NCBI GenBank assembly: GCA_030827595.1
Contig: JAURED010000001.1
Span: forward strand, 29,061-93,060
Length of the DNA stretch: 64,000 bases
Source: Burkholderiales bacterium
Lineage (GTDB): Bacteria > Pseudomonadota > Gammaproteobacteria > Burkholderiales > Methylophilaceae
Direction of reading: 5' to 3'
Positions 29,591-37,637 of the stretch are shown here, one piece after another. Position 1 is the stretch's first letter; every line of letters starts with the position of its first letter. The notes under the pieces were generated by a model. It was not told the origin of the DNA. It did not search any database and saw only the letters and a program-made list of their open reading frames with translations. The translations under genes and the position numbers were made by a program.

Positions 29591-30943
29591 TTAAGATTTT
29601 AAGTAATCATAAAGAATATTTATGATTGATTGAGCTGTTTTAGTTTTGTTGATAGTTTCATCAGGGTAGTCTATATAAACCTTGGAGCCATTTTCCAACT
29701 CAACTATGCGCACTCTAAATCTTTTCTCTCCTTGAGGAACATCATTTTCATTGTCTTTACCCCAGAATCTTAACTTATCTTTCCAGTTTTCTTCTTTATT
29801 TGTAGATAATTTTTCTGTTTCATCGCCTTCTATTTCTTTTCTATACTTTTCCTGACCCTCGGAATCTTCTTCGTTTTCTGTTTCATCTTCCCAGAATGCT
29901 AATTTACTAATAATTCCTTTTTTCTTTTTCGGCTTGGTATCATCAATCTCTAAATTCGAATATTTAATGTAAAAAACTCCATCACTCCTATTTTTATCTT
30001 CAACCAGAAAACCAACCATATCTATTGCTAAACTTAACCTTCTCCAAGAACGACTATAATTATCAGATAGGATAATATATTTGTAATTTTCATCACTGAC
30101 CAACTCCGCTCTTTTAATTTCTTGGGCATTATCCAATAACTGCTGAGCATCAAGATCTGTGTTCCCCAATTTAACCATTAATCGGCGCAGTAATTCATAC
30201 TGAATTTCAAGATCATCTTCCTTGAAGTTACTTTTAATTTCTGTGTTATTTTGTTTTTCATCAGATTTATATTCTTGAATCTTATAAACAGTATCCGGGT
30301 TTATCGTGCCCTCATAATGTTTTGCTTTTCTTTCATAGTGCTCATCAAGACCTTTTAAAACTGACCTTTGTGACAAATATATTTCGGTTGTTCCTTCTTC
30401 GATACCGTCTTCAATTCTTGTTCTGAATTTTCTTCGTGTCCCCGTATTGGCCAACGCGTCAAGCCAGGCATCAAATTTTCCCAATGTTCCATCGTCTTTA
30501 TTCAAATCAGATTCTGCAATCCAGCGTGTTTCAATAATTCCTTTTCTTTTTGATGAGCTCACTTCAAAGCCCATATCTTCCCAAAAACTCTCAACCACTG
30601 GCCATACTTGATTTGGTGATGCTGGTATTACCAACCATCTCATATTTCCTGATTTCACAACTTTTATTTTTTCTTTTCTATTTTGTAAAAGATTAGCCGC
30701 TTCTTTTGCTTCGTCTTTATTCTGGTATTGTTTAAGCGAAGTGGGCTGGCCAGAAATTGAGTACTCATTCGAAGTATTTATTTCATCAAGATCTGGGGGA
30801 ATTTCTAATTTTTTTGATTTTTTTGAGCTCACATAATCTGGTTGTGTCACTTTATCAATGATAGGAATTTCTTCTATGGACATACACCCTAAGAGCATTA
30901 TTGGTATTAAAACTAATAACAAAAATCTAAACATATTTTTCAA
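29591..30943 (-). CDS. bamC: Outer membrane assembly lipoprotein BamC
   Basis: BamC is a lipoprotein of the BAM complex that inserts beta-barrel proteins in the outer membrane. The 450-residue protein has a lipoprotein signal with lipobox MLLGC (cysteine near residue 20). The conserved unstructured segment YVSSKKSKKLEIPPDL binds BamD, and two helix-grip domains follow (VWPVVESFWEDMGFEV; WRRLSLAIDMVGFLVEDKNRSDGVFYIKY). It is about 100 residues longer than the E. coli protein. The extra length is an acidic linker containing two related W-K/L-x-FW motifs. It overlaps dapA by 17 bp. Confidence 0.93.
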   Translation of the reverse strand: MKNMFRFLLLVLIPIMLLGCMSIEEIPIIDKVTQPDYVSSKKSKKLEIPPDLDEINTSNEYSISGQPTSLKQYQNKDEAKEAANLLQNRKEKIKVVKSGNMRWLVIPASPNQVWPVVESFWEDMGFEVSSSKRKGIIETRWIAESDLNKDDGTLGKFDAWLDALANTGTRRKFRTRIEDGIEEGTTEIYLSQRSVLKGLDEHYERKAKHYEGTINPDTVYKIQEYKSDEKQNNTEIKSNFKEDDLEIQYELLRRLMVKLGNTDLDAQQLLDNAQEIKRAELVSDENYKYIILSDNYSRSWRRLSLAIDMVGFLVEDKNRSDGVFYIKYSNLEIDDTKPKKKKGIISKLAFWEDETENEEDSEGQEKYRKEIEGDETEKLSTNKEENWKDKLRFWGKDNENDVPQGEKRFRVRIVELENGSKVYIDYPDETINKTKTAQSIINILYDYLKS

Positions 30944-31784
30944 ATTTTGAATGAAATTCTGAAGACAGCTGAATTAAAGGGAGTCTAATTCCTGAATCAA
31001 TTAGCCCCATCTTGTTAAGCAAGTATTTCACTGGAATTGGGTTAGATTCAACAAATAAAATATGATGCAACTCATCCAGTGTTTGATTAATTTTTTCAGC
31101 TTCACTGAATCGATTTTCATCGACTAGCTTACACATCATACTCATTTCTTTGGGTTTAATATTTGCCGTAACCGAAATGACCCCATGACCCCCCTTTTTT
31201 AGGAATTCAAAAGAGGTGCTATCGTCACCGCTAAAAAATAAAAAACTGTTATCCACTTTATTTTTGAGCCATTCTATCCTTGATAAATCTCCAGTAGCAT
31301 CCTTAATCCCAATAATATTCTCTAGTTTTGATAATTTAATTACTGTGTCATTGCTAATATCAGAACATGTTCTCGTTGGAACATTGTACAAGATTTGAGG
31401 AATCTGCACCTCATCATTAATTTTTTTATAATGCTGGTAAAGCCCTTCTTGTGGCGGTTTATTGTAGTAGGGAGCAACAATCAATGCCGCTTTAGCTCCT
31501 AGTTCCTTGGCTGATTTTGTAAGGTATATAGCCTCTTCTGTTGAATTAGCTCCAGTTCCAGCTATAACAGGGATACGATTATTCGTATAATTAATGGTTT
31601 CTTTAATTAAATTCGTGTGTTCATCAAAAGTTATCGTCGGCGACTCCCCTGAGGTTCCCACAATAACAATACCATCGGATCCGTTATGACAATGAAAATC
31701 AATAAGCTTATGCAGAGATTTATAATCAATTGACCCATCTTTGAACATGGGAGTGACAATGGCAACAAAACTTCCTTTGAACAT
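30927..31784 (-). CDS. dapA: 4-Hydroxy-tetrahydrodipicolinate synthase
   Basis: DapA condenses pyruvate with aspartate semialdehyde on the way to diaminopimelate and lysine, the pathway lysC in this window starts. The 285-residue TIM barrel shows VGTSGESPTITFDEH, YYNKPPQEGLYQHYK and YNVPTRTCSDIS, and the Schiff-base lysine in GIKDATGDLSRIEWL. Length is typical. It heads dapA-bamC-MBL. Confidence 0.98.
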   Translation of the reverse strand: MFKGSFVAIVTPMFKDGSIDYKSLHKLIDFHCHNGSDGIVIVGTSGESPTITFDEHTNLIKETINYTNNRIPVIAGTGANSTEEAIYLTKSAKELGAKAALIVAPYYNKPPQEGLYQHYKKINDEVQIPQILYNVPTRTCSDISNDTVIKLSKLENIIGIKDATGDLSRIEWLKNKVDNSFLFFSGDDSTSFEFLKKGGHGVISVTANIKPKEMSMMCKLVDENRFSEAEKINQTLDELHHILFVESNPIPVKYLLNKMGLIDSGIRLPLIQLSSEFHSKFEKYV

Positions 31785-31958
31785 GCGTCTTTTTGGTGAT
31801 AAAAATAAAGATATATTTTACTTTATTTCAAAGTCATATAAATTATTTTTTTATATATATAAATGTTATATTTAAATAGATTTATATTCTTTTTATTTAT
31901 AATAAAATTTGGTTATATTACTGATTAACATTTAGCCTTAAACCTCTATAATCTTAAC
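31785..31958. other. AT-rich divergent intergenic region dapA/rnfA
   Basis: This 174-bp gap, the longest in the window, is almost pure A/T (including TTATATATATAAATG). It holds the rnfA promoter at its right end and presumably the dapA promoter. I see no small gene, hairpin terminator or conserved riboswitch in it. Confidence 0.6.
31925..31952 (+). promoter_or_regulatory. rnfA promoter placing the start at the ATG
   Basis: TTAACA (31925-31930) and a perfect TATAAT (31947-31952) are 16 bp apart. The expected transcription start, 6-7 bp past the -10, falls on the rnfA ATG at 31959. No Shine-Dalgarno precedes that ATG, so the mRNA is probably leaderless. Confidence 0.6.
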
Positions 31959-32540
31959 ATGACGGAATATTTACTAATCATTATAAGTGTTGTTCTTGTG
32001 AACAATATTGTACTTACCAAGATATTGGGATTATGTCCATTCATGGGTGTGTCAAAAAAACTGGATACATCAGTCAGTATGTCCGCCGCAACTGCTTTTG
32101 TTTTGACAGTTGGCTCAATAACAAGCTGGTTGGTAAATTATTATCTTCTCATCCCCTATGGTTTGGAGTATTTAAGAACAATATCTTTTATAGTCATCAT
32201 CGCGGCAGTGGTTCAATTTACCGAAATGGTTATGGAAAAAAACTATCCCTACCTTTATCGCGTTTTAGGCATTTTTCTTCCTCTAATCACAACTAACTGT
32301 GCTGTCCTTGGAATTCCACTGCTTAATGCCCAACTTAGCCATAATCTCTTAGAAGCTGCTCTTTTTGGGCTTGGTGGTGCTTTAGGATTTTCTTTAGTGC
32401 TAATTCTCTTTGCATCGCTTAGAGAAAAATTTGAAGGTGCTGATACGCCAGAATTAATGCGAGGAAGCGCTCTTGCAATGCTGACCGCGGGTTTAATGAG
32501 TTTATCATTTATGGGGTTTATAGGGCTTGATCGTCTATGA
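31959..32540 (+). CDS. rnfA: Rnf electron transport complex subunit A
   Basis: RnfA (RsxA) is a six-helix membrane subunit of Rnf, which couples electron transfer between NADH and ferredoxin to ion pumping or, as Rsx, keeps SoxR reduced. The 193-residue protein has [21 protein letters not shown] and [17 protein letters not shown], the paired NC/GLCP motifs shared with RnfE that bind a membrane [2Fe-2S] cluster. It overlaps rnfB by 4 bp. Confidence 0.97.
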   Translation: MTEYLLIIISVVLVNNIVLTKILGLCPFMGVSKKLDTSVSMSAATAFVLTVGSITSWLVNYYLLIPYGLEYLRTISFIVIIAAVVQFTEMVMEKNYPYLYRVLGIFLPLITTNCAVLGIPLLNAQLSHNLLEAALFGLGGALGFSLVLILFASLREKFEGADTPELMRGSALAMLTAGLMSLSFMGFIGLDRL

Positions 32541-33088
32541 TTGAAGCTATCCTAATTACACTTTCAATTACGATTTTCATAGGCCTTGTTCTTGGGTATG
32601 CGTCAATTAAACTTAAGACAACTGGAGATCCGATAGTTGATAAGATTGATAAAATACTTCCACAAACCCAATGCGGTCAATGTGGTTACCCGGGTTGTAA
32701 ACCATATGCAACAGCTATTGCCAATGGTGAGGCTGACATTAATCAGTGCCCCCCTGGTGGCGATGATGGGATTCATAAACTTGCTGACCTGTTAGGTGTT
32801 GAGTACAAGCCGCTTAATGCTGAACATGGCGAACCAAAACCTAAATCAGTTGCCATAATTGATGAGTCAACTTGTATCGGTTGTACTTTGTGTATCCAGG
32901 CGTGTCCTGTTGATGCAATTGTTGGGGCAGCCAAACAAATGCACACCATCATTGAAAAGGAATGCACGGGGTGTGAATTATGCTTACCTCCCTGCCCCGT
33001 TGATTGTATAGATATGCAAGTAATTCCAGAAACAACAGAAAATTGGAAATGGAAATATCCAATTTATAAGATCAAACAACAGAATTAA
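32537..33088 (+). CDS. rnfB: Rnf electron transport complex subunit B
   Basis: RnfB carries an N-terminal membrane helix (residues 1-26). A 4Fe-4S domain follows ([13 protein letters not shown] with QCPPGG), and then two ferredoxin-type clusters ([12 protein letters not shown] and [12 protein letters not shown]). At 183 residues it has the normal size for the proteobacterial form. It takes electrons from ferredoxin in the cytoplasm. The next gene starts 5 bp later. Confidence 0.97.
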   Translation: MIEAILITLSITIFIGLVLGYASIKLKTTGDPIVDKIDKILPQTQCGQCGYPGCKPYATAIANGEADINQCPPGGDDGIHKLADLLGVEYKPLNAEHGEPKPKSVAIIDESTCIGCTLCIQACPVDAIVGAAKQMHTIIEKECTGCELCLPPCPVDCIDMQVIPETTENWKWKYPIYKIKQQN

Positions 33089-33093
33089 TTTAT

Positions 33094-34605
33094 ATGAACA
33101 TCACAGATAAAATTTTCAAATTTTTTGGGGGGATTAAGCCAGAGGGTCATAAGCAGATATCCACGCGCAATCCAATAAAGAGATTGCCCTTGCCCAAGGA
33201 ACTTATTATTCCCATCAGACAACATGTTGGGAAGATGCCAAATATTATTGTGAAAATTGGTGATCGTGTGCTTAAGGGGCAAATTCTTGCAGAACCAGTG
33301 GCTAATTTGTCTGCAGCTACGCATGCATCGACATCGGGGTATGTTAAAGAAATTAAACCGATGAACATTCCTCATCCATCAGGACTACCGGATCAATGTG
33401 TTGTTTTAGAGACTGATGGGAAAGATGAATGGATTAGTCTTGAAAAAATTGATATTGAAAATATTAGTGTAAGTAATTTATTAGAAAAATTAAAACATTC
33501 TGGCGTAGTTGGGTTGGGTGGCGCAACTTTTCCATCCCATATTAAGCTCAATACTAATAGGATAGAAACATTAATAGTTAATGCAGCTGAATGTGAGCCT
33601 TACATCACTTGTGATGATATGGCCATGCAAGAAATGACCCAGGATTTTGTCGACGGTATTAATCTTATTATGCATATTTTAAATATTCCAAAAACAATAA
33701 TTGGGATTGAAGATAATAAGCCTCAGGCTATATCGAAACTAAATAGTGTATTGAGTGGCTCTAAAAATATTCAACTAAAAATTATCCCAACCGTTTATCC
33801 AAGCGGTGATGAAAAAAGATTAATCTATTTGATGCTAGGTGTAAAAATTCCAAAAGAGAAAAGACCAACTGAATTTGGAATTCAGGTATTCAATGTTGCC
33901 ACACTCATTTCAATTGCTAGATTTATTAATTACGGGGAACCTGTTATCAGCAGGGTTGTTACTGTGACTGGAGCGTTAAGTCAACCCAACAATTACCTAG
34001 CTTTAATTGGAACACCTATTCAACAACTTATTAAAGATGCTGGAGGAGACCCTAGCCAAGAAGTTATTATGGGGGGTCCAATGATGGGTTTTAAATTACC
34101 TCATACAGATGTTGGAGTAACCAAGGCCATGAACTGTTTACTGGCCGTCACAGATGAGATGAAATCTAAAGCTTCCACCGAGATGCCTTGTATTCGTTGT
34201 ACTAAATGTGTTGAAGTCTGCCCGGCACAACTTCAGCCGCAAGAACTTTATTGGCATGCAAAATCCAAACAATTTGAAAAGTTAACCGATGATTATAAAT
34301 TATTTGATTGTATTGAGTGTGGCTGTTGTTCATATGTTTGCCCAAGTAATATCCCTTTAGTTCAATATTATCGCTATGCAAAAAGTGAGATTCGCGAGCA
34401 ATCAAAGTCTTCTGAAATTGCAGACATTGCAAGAGACAGAAATGAATTTAGATTATTTAGGCTTGAAAGAGAAAAAAAAGAGCGGGCTGAAAGAAATGCT
34501 CAAAGAAGAGCGCAAGTTAGTGATGAGGATAAAAAAAAATTGATTGATGAAAAAAAAGCTGCCATTGAGGCGGCTATGAAAAGAGTTGCGGAGAATGAAG
34601 AATAA
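33094..34605 (+). CDS. rnfC: Rnf electron transport complex subunit C
   Basis: RnfC is the NADH/FMN-binding peripheral subunit. The 503-residue protein has an N-terminal barrel-sandwich domain (LPLPKELIIPIRQHVG), the Complex1_51K-like fold (GVVGLGGATFPSHIK; NAAECEPYITCDD), an SLBB region, and two 4Fe-4S motifs (CIRCTKCVEVCP and CIECGCCSYVCP). It ends with a short charged helix, without the long repeat tail of the E. coli protein (about 740 residues). It abuts rnfD with a 1-bp overlap. Confidence 0.97.
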   Translation: MNITDKIFKFFGGIKPEGHKQISTRNPIKRLPLPKELIIPIRQHVGKMPNIIVKIGDRVLKGQILAEPVANLSAATHASTSGYVKEIKPMNIPHPSGLPDQCVVLETDGKDEWISLEKIDIENISVSNLLEKLKHSGVVGLGGATFPSHIKLNTNRIETLIVNAAECEPYITCDDMAMQEMTQDFVDGINLIMHILNIPKTIIGIEDNKPQAISKLNSVLSGSKNIQLKIIPTVYPSGDEKRLIYLMLGVKIPKEKRPTEFGIQVFNVATLISIARFINYGEPVISRVVTVTGALSQPNNYLALIGTPIQQLIKDAGGDPSQEVIMGGPMMGFKLPHTDVGVTKAMNCLLAVTDEMKSKASTEMPCIRCTKCVEVCPAQLQPQELYWHAKSKQFEKLTDDYKLFDCIECGCCSYVCPSNIPLVQYYRYAKSEIREQSKSSEIADIARDRNEFRLFRLEREKKERAERNAQRRAQVSDEDKKKLIDEKKAAIEAAMKRVAENEE

Positions 34606-35603
34606 TGACCTCACTTGACTCCCCAGCAATTAAAAAGAATATGTCCGTTTCGGTTATCATGTTCACGGTCGTATTTGCCCTCATTCCTGCTTTAATTGCA
34701 CAGATTGGTTTTTTTGGTTTACAAATTCTTGGAAATCTAATTATTGGAATCTCATTTGCGCTAATTTTAGAAGCTGTGTGTTTAAAACTCCGTCATTATC
34801 CAATCAAGCCTTTTTTAAAGGATGGTTCAGCCTTTTTAACCGCATGGCTTCTTATCATATCCATTCCATCATCAACCCCGATTTGGGTTATGTTAGTTGG
34901 TCTATTTTTTTCTATCGTAATTTCAAAACATGCTTACGGTGGAATTGGCTCAAATCCTTTTAACCCGGCAATGATTGGATATGCAGTTCTTTTGATATCA
35001 TTTCCAAAAATTATGACAAATTGGCCATCGGCAGAGTACTTTGATTTCAATAATTTTTTAAATTTTTCGCAATTATTTTCTATGTTTACATCTTTAGATG
35101 TTGTGGATGGAATTGTTAGCGCGACCCCACTGGATGAAATTAAAACAGCCTTGTTTCTTGGAGAACCAATAAAGAATTCTTTTTCATTTTTTGATCAATT
35201 TAATGCATACCAAATCATGTCAATATTTTATTTAATTGGCGGATTATATTTAATGATCAAAAAAATTATTACCTGGCATCTTCCTGTTTCTCTAATATTA
35301 AGTATCTTTTTATTTTCATTTATCTTGCATCAGATAAATCCAGATGTATTTATGCCTAGTTTGTTTCATTTAATGAATGGCGCTACATTTCTCGCGGCTT
35401 TTTTTATTATCACTGACCCTGTTTCCAGTCCAACAACTTTAAATGGAAAAATTATTTTTGGGGTTATGGTGGGTTTAATTACTGTCATCATTCGTAACTT
35501 TGGCGGATATCCAGATGGGATCGCATTTGCAGTGATTTTTATGAATATTTTTGTGCCTTTAATTGAAAAGTTTACCCAACCCAAAGTCTTCGGTTATGAG
35601 TGA
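34605..35603 (+). CDS. rnfD: Rnf electron transport complex subunit D
   Basis: RnfD is a membrane subunit with about nine helices and a covalently bound FMN. The 332-residue protein has AYGGIGSNPFNPAMIGY and the FMN-attachment motif SATPL, with Thr174 as the predicted attachment residue. The end shows ITDPVSSPTTLNGKIIFG and the FGGYPDGIAFAVIFMN block. It overlaps rnfG by 8 bp. Confidence 0.97.
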   Translation: MTSLDSPAIKKNMSVSVIMFTVVFALIPALIAQIGFFGLQILGNLIIGISFALILEAVCLKLRHYPIKPFLKDGSAFLTAWLLIISIPSSTPIWVMLVGLFFSIVISKHAYGGIGSNPFNPAMIGYAVLLISFPKIMTNWPSAEYFDFNNFLNFSQLFSMFTSLDVVDGIVSATPLDEIKTALFLGEPIKNSFSFFDQFNAYQIMSIFYLIGGLYLMIKKIITWHLPVSLILSIFLFSFILHQINPDVFMPSLFHLMNGATFLAAFFIITDPVSSPTTLNGKIIFGVMVGLITVIIRNFGGYPDGIAFAVIFMNIFVPLIEKFTQPKVFGYE

Positions 35604-36210
35604 ATATAAAATAATTTTCAAGACCGTTGGATTGATCTCCTTTCTCGGTTTAATTTTTGCTATCAGCCTGAGTATTGTTTTTGAAAGTAGCTACCCGATT
35701 ATTGAAAAAAATAAATCCGATTTTAAAAAAAAATTATTAGACCAAATTTTGTTGGGGGTAGATTACAACAATAATATTTTAGAAAGCTTTGTTGAAATCG
35801 AACCTAATGAATTATTAAAAAACAAACTTCCATCAAAAGCCTACATCGCAAAAAAAGACGACCAACTAAAAGCCGTACTCATTGAGTCTATAGCCCCTGA
35901 TGGTTATAGTGGAGAAATCTTTATTTTGACTGCAATTGATGAAAATGCTGAAATTATCGGATCGAGAATTATTGATCATAAAGAAACCCCAGGTCTAGGT
36001 GATTATATTGATCAAAAAAAATCTGATTGGATTTTAAATTTTAATCAAATGAGTCTTGAAAAGACTAACGATCAAAATTGGCGAGTTAAAAAGGATCAGG
36101 GAACATTTGATTACAAAGCTGGGGCAACTATTACTCCACGAGCTGTTATCAAGTCTGTAAAAAATACTTTAGCTTTTTATAATAACCATAGAGATTTATT
36201 TTATGATTAA
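35596..36210 (+). CDS. rnfG: Rnf electron transport complex subunit G
   Basis: RnfG has one membrane helix (residues 7-28) and a periplasmic domain carrying covalent FMN. I place the start at 35596, not the track's 35563, because it begins MSEYKIIFKTVGL, just before the helix, and gives 204 residues. The track start adds residues lying wholly inside rnfD. The flavin-attachment motif reads D-Y-K-A-G-A-T-I-T: Thr178 is present, but the Ser/Thr normally three residues before it is Ala. HKETPGLGDYID is the conserved family block. Confidence 0.93.
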   Translation: MSEYKIIFKTVGLISFLGLIFAISLSIVFESSYPIIEKNKSDFKKKLLDQILLGVDYNNNILESFVEIEPNELLKNKLPSKAYIAKKDDQLKAVLIESIAPDGYSGEIFILTAIDENAEIIGSRIIDHKETPGLGDYIDQKKSDWILNFNQMSLEKTNDQNWRVKKDQGTFDYKAGATITPRAVIKSVKNTLAFYNNHRDLFYD

Positions 36211-36835
36211 AGATCAATTTCACGATGGGATGTGGAAACAAAACGCGGGCTTAATACAGTTATTAGGTCTATGTCCAACACTTGCTGTAACGGTTAATAT
36301 TACAAATGGTTTTGCTCTTGGCGTTGCAACTATTTTTGTCATGATTTTATCAAATATTTCCATATCCCCGATCCGTCAATTTGTTCCTGAATCTGCGAGG
36401 GTTCCTATTTTTATTTTAGTTATCGCAGGTCTCGTCACTATTGTTGACTTATCAATTAATGCACTTTCTAAACCTCTTTATGACGCCTTGGGTATATTTA
36501 TTCCATTGATTGTAACTAATTGTATTGTGTTAGCTCGTGTAGAGGCTTTTGCATCTAAAAATCCTATCCTTCCATCTTTTTATGATGGACTTTTTATGGG
36601 GCTGGGACTCACTTTAGTTTTAATTATTCTCGGAGCTATGCGCGAGATGATTGGTAACGGCACATTATTTCAAAACCTACATTTTTTAATTGGCGATGAC
36701 TATAAATTTTTAACCATTCAATTATTTAATAGTGACCATGGTTTTTTATTAGCTGCTCTCCCTCCAGGGGCCTTCATAGCCTTATCATCTTTAATTCTTT
36801 TTATGAACTGGATTAATCAAAAACAAAAAAAATGA
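36203..36835 (+). CDS. rnfE: Rnf electron transport complex subunit E
   Basis: RnfE is the six-helix partner of RnfA. The 210-residue protein shows NAGLIQLLGLCPTLAVT and FIPLIVTNCIVLARVEAFA, the conserved GLCP and NC motifs, and the closing LPPGAFIALSSLI. It overlaps rnfG by 8 bp and nth by 4 bp. Confidence 0.97.
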   Translation: MIKDQFHDGMWKQNAGLIQLLGLCPTLAVTVNITNGFALGVATIFVMILSNISISPIRQFVPESARVPIFILVIAGLVTIVDLSINALSKPLYDALGIFIPLIVTNCIVLARVEAFASKNPILPSFYDGLFMGLGLTLVLIILGAMREMIGNGTLFQNLHFLIGDDYKFLTIQLFNSDHGFLLAALPPGAFIALSSLILFMNWINQKQKK

Positions 36836-37464
36836 ATTCCAAAAAAAGATGGGAAATATTTAACGCTCTTAAAAGAGAAATTAACAATCCCACGACAGAG
36901 CTTATTTTTAAAAATCCTTTTGAGCTCCTAATTGCAGTTATTTTATCTGCCCAAACGACTGATATTCAAGTCAATAAAGTCACCGAGAAACTTTTTAAAA
37001 TAGCGCCAACCCCAGAAACTTTGGCAAAATTATCATTTGCCTCAATAGAATCCATAATCAATAAAATTGGCTTGTATAAAAATAAAGCAAAAAACATTCA
37101 ACAAACCAGTCAAATTTTAATTAATGAATTTTCAAGTCAAGTTCCCAGAAAGAGAGAGGACTTAGAAAGGCTCCCCGGGGTGGGAAGGAAGACCGCTAAT
37201 GTGATATTAAATACGATTTTTAATGAGCCAGTCATCGCCGTTGATACCCATATTTTTAGATTGGCTAACCGAATCAATTTAGGTCAGGGAAAAACACCTC
37301 TCGAAGTTGAAAAAAAATTAACTAAAACTACGCCGAAAGAATTTTTAAAAGATGCGCATCATCTTTTGATTTTACACGGACGGTATACCTGTAAAGCGCA
37401 AAAGCCTAATTGTGTGTGTTGTTGTATACGGGACTTATGTGAGTATAAATATAAAAATATTTAA
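36832..37464 (+). CDS. nth: Endonuclease III
   Basis: Nth removes oxidised pyrimidines and cuts at the abasic site. The 210-residue protein has the helix-hairpin-helix LPGVGRKTANVIL with the catalytic lysine, the aspartate in IAVDTHIFRLANR, and a 4Fe-4S site with C-x6-C-x2-C-x5-C spacing near the C-terminus (CKAQKPNCVCCCIRDLC). Linkage of nth to rnf is common in proteobacteria. Its TAA stop overlaps the opposing DUF1289 stop through the palindrome TTAA. Confidence 0.98.
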   Translation: MNSKKRWEIFNALKREINNPTTELIFKNPFELLIAVILSAQTTDIQVNKVTEKLFKIAPTPETLAKLSFASIESIINKIGLYKNKAKNIQQTSQILINEFSSQVPRKREDLERLPGVGRKTANVILNTIFNEPVIAVDTHIFRLANRINLGQGKTPLEVEKKLTKTTPKEFLKDAHHLLILHGRYTCKAQKPNCVCCCIRDLCEYKYKNI

Positions 37465-37637
37465 TCAAAGCTCTCTGCTGCTCTTCGATCAAGATCCCTC
37501 ATAACCAAATCTCTTTCATCATCCGACATATCAAACCAGTTCACGATCTCATCGGATGTTCGGTAACATCCAACACAGCTGCCTTTATCATTATAGGAGC
37601 ATATTCCTATACATGGAGTTACAATTTGTTTTGTCAC
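37461..37637 (-). CDS. Small DUF1289 protein (missed by the ORF track)
   Basis: A 58-residue gene below the track's size limit. It reads MTKQIVTPCIGICSY at the start, then GSCVGCYRTSDEIVNW and MSDDERDLVM, the C-x3-C...C-x2-C pattern of DUF1289 proteins, which probably bind a metal. Function is unknown. The start is GTG, sharing one base with the secA TAG stop (TAGTG). A GGAG Shine-Dalgarno lies about 10 nt upstream, inside the last codons of secA. Translation is therefore probably coupled to secA. Confidence 0.85.
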   Translation of the reverse strand: MTKQIVTPCIGICSYNDKGSCVGCYRTSDEIVNWFDMSDDERDLVMRDLDRRAAESFD

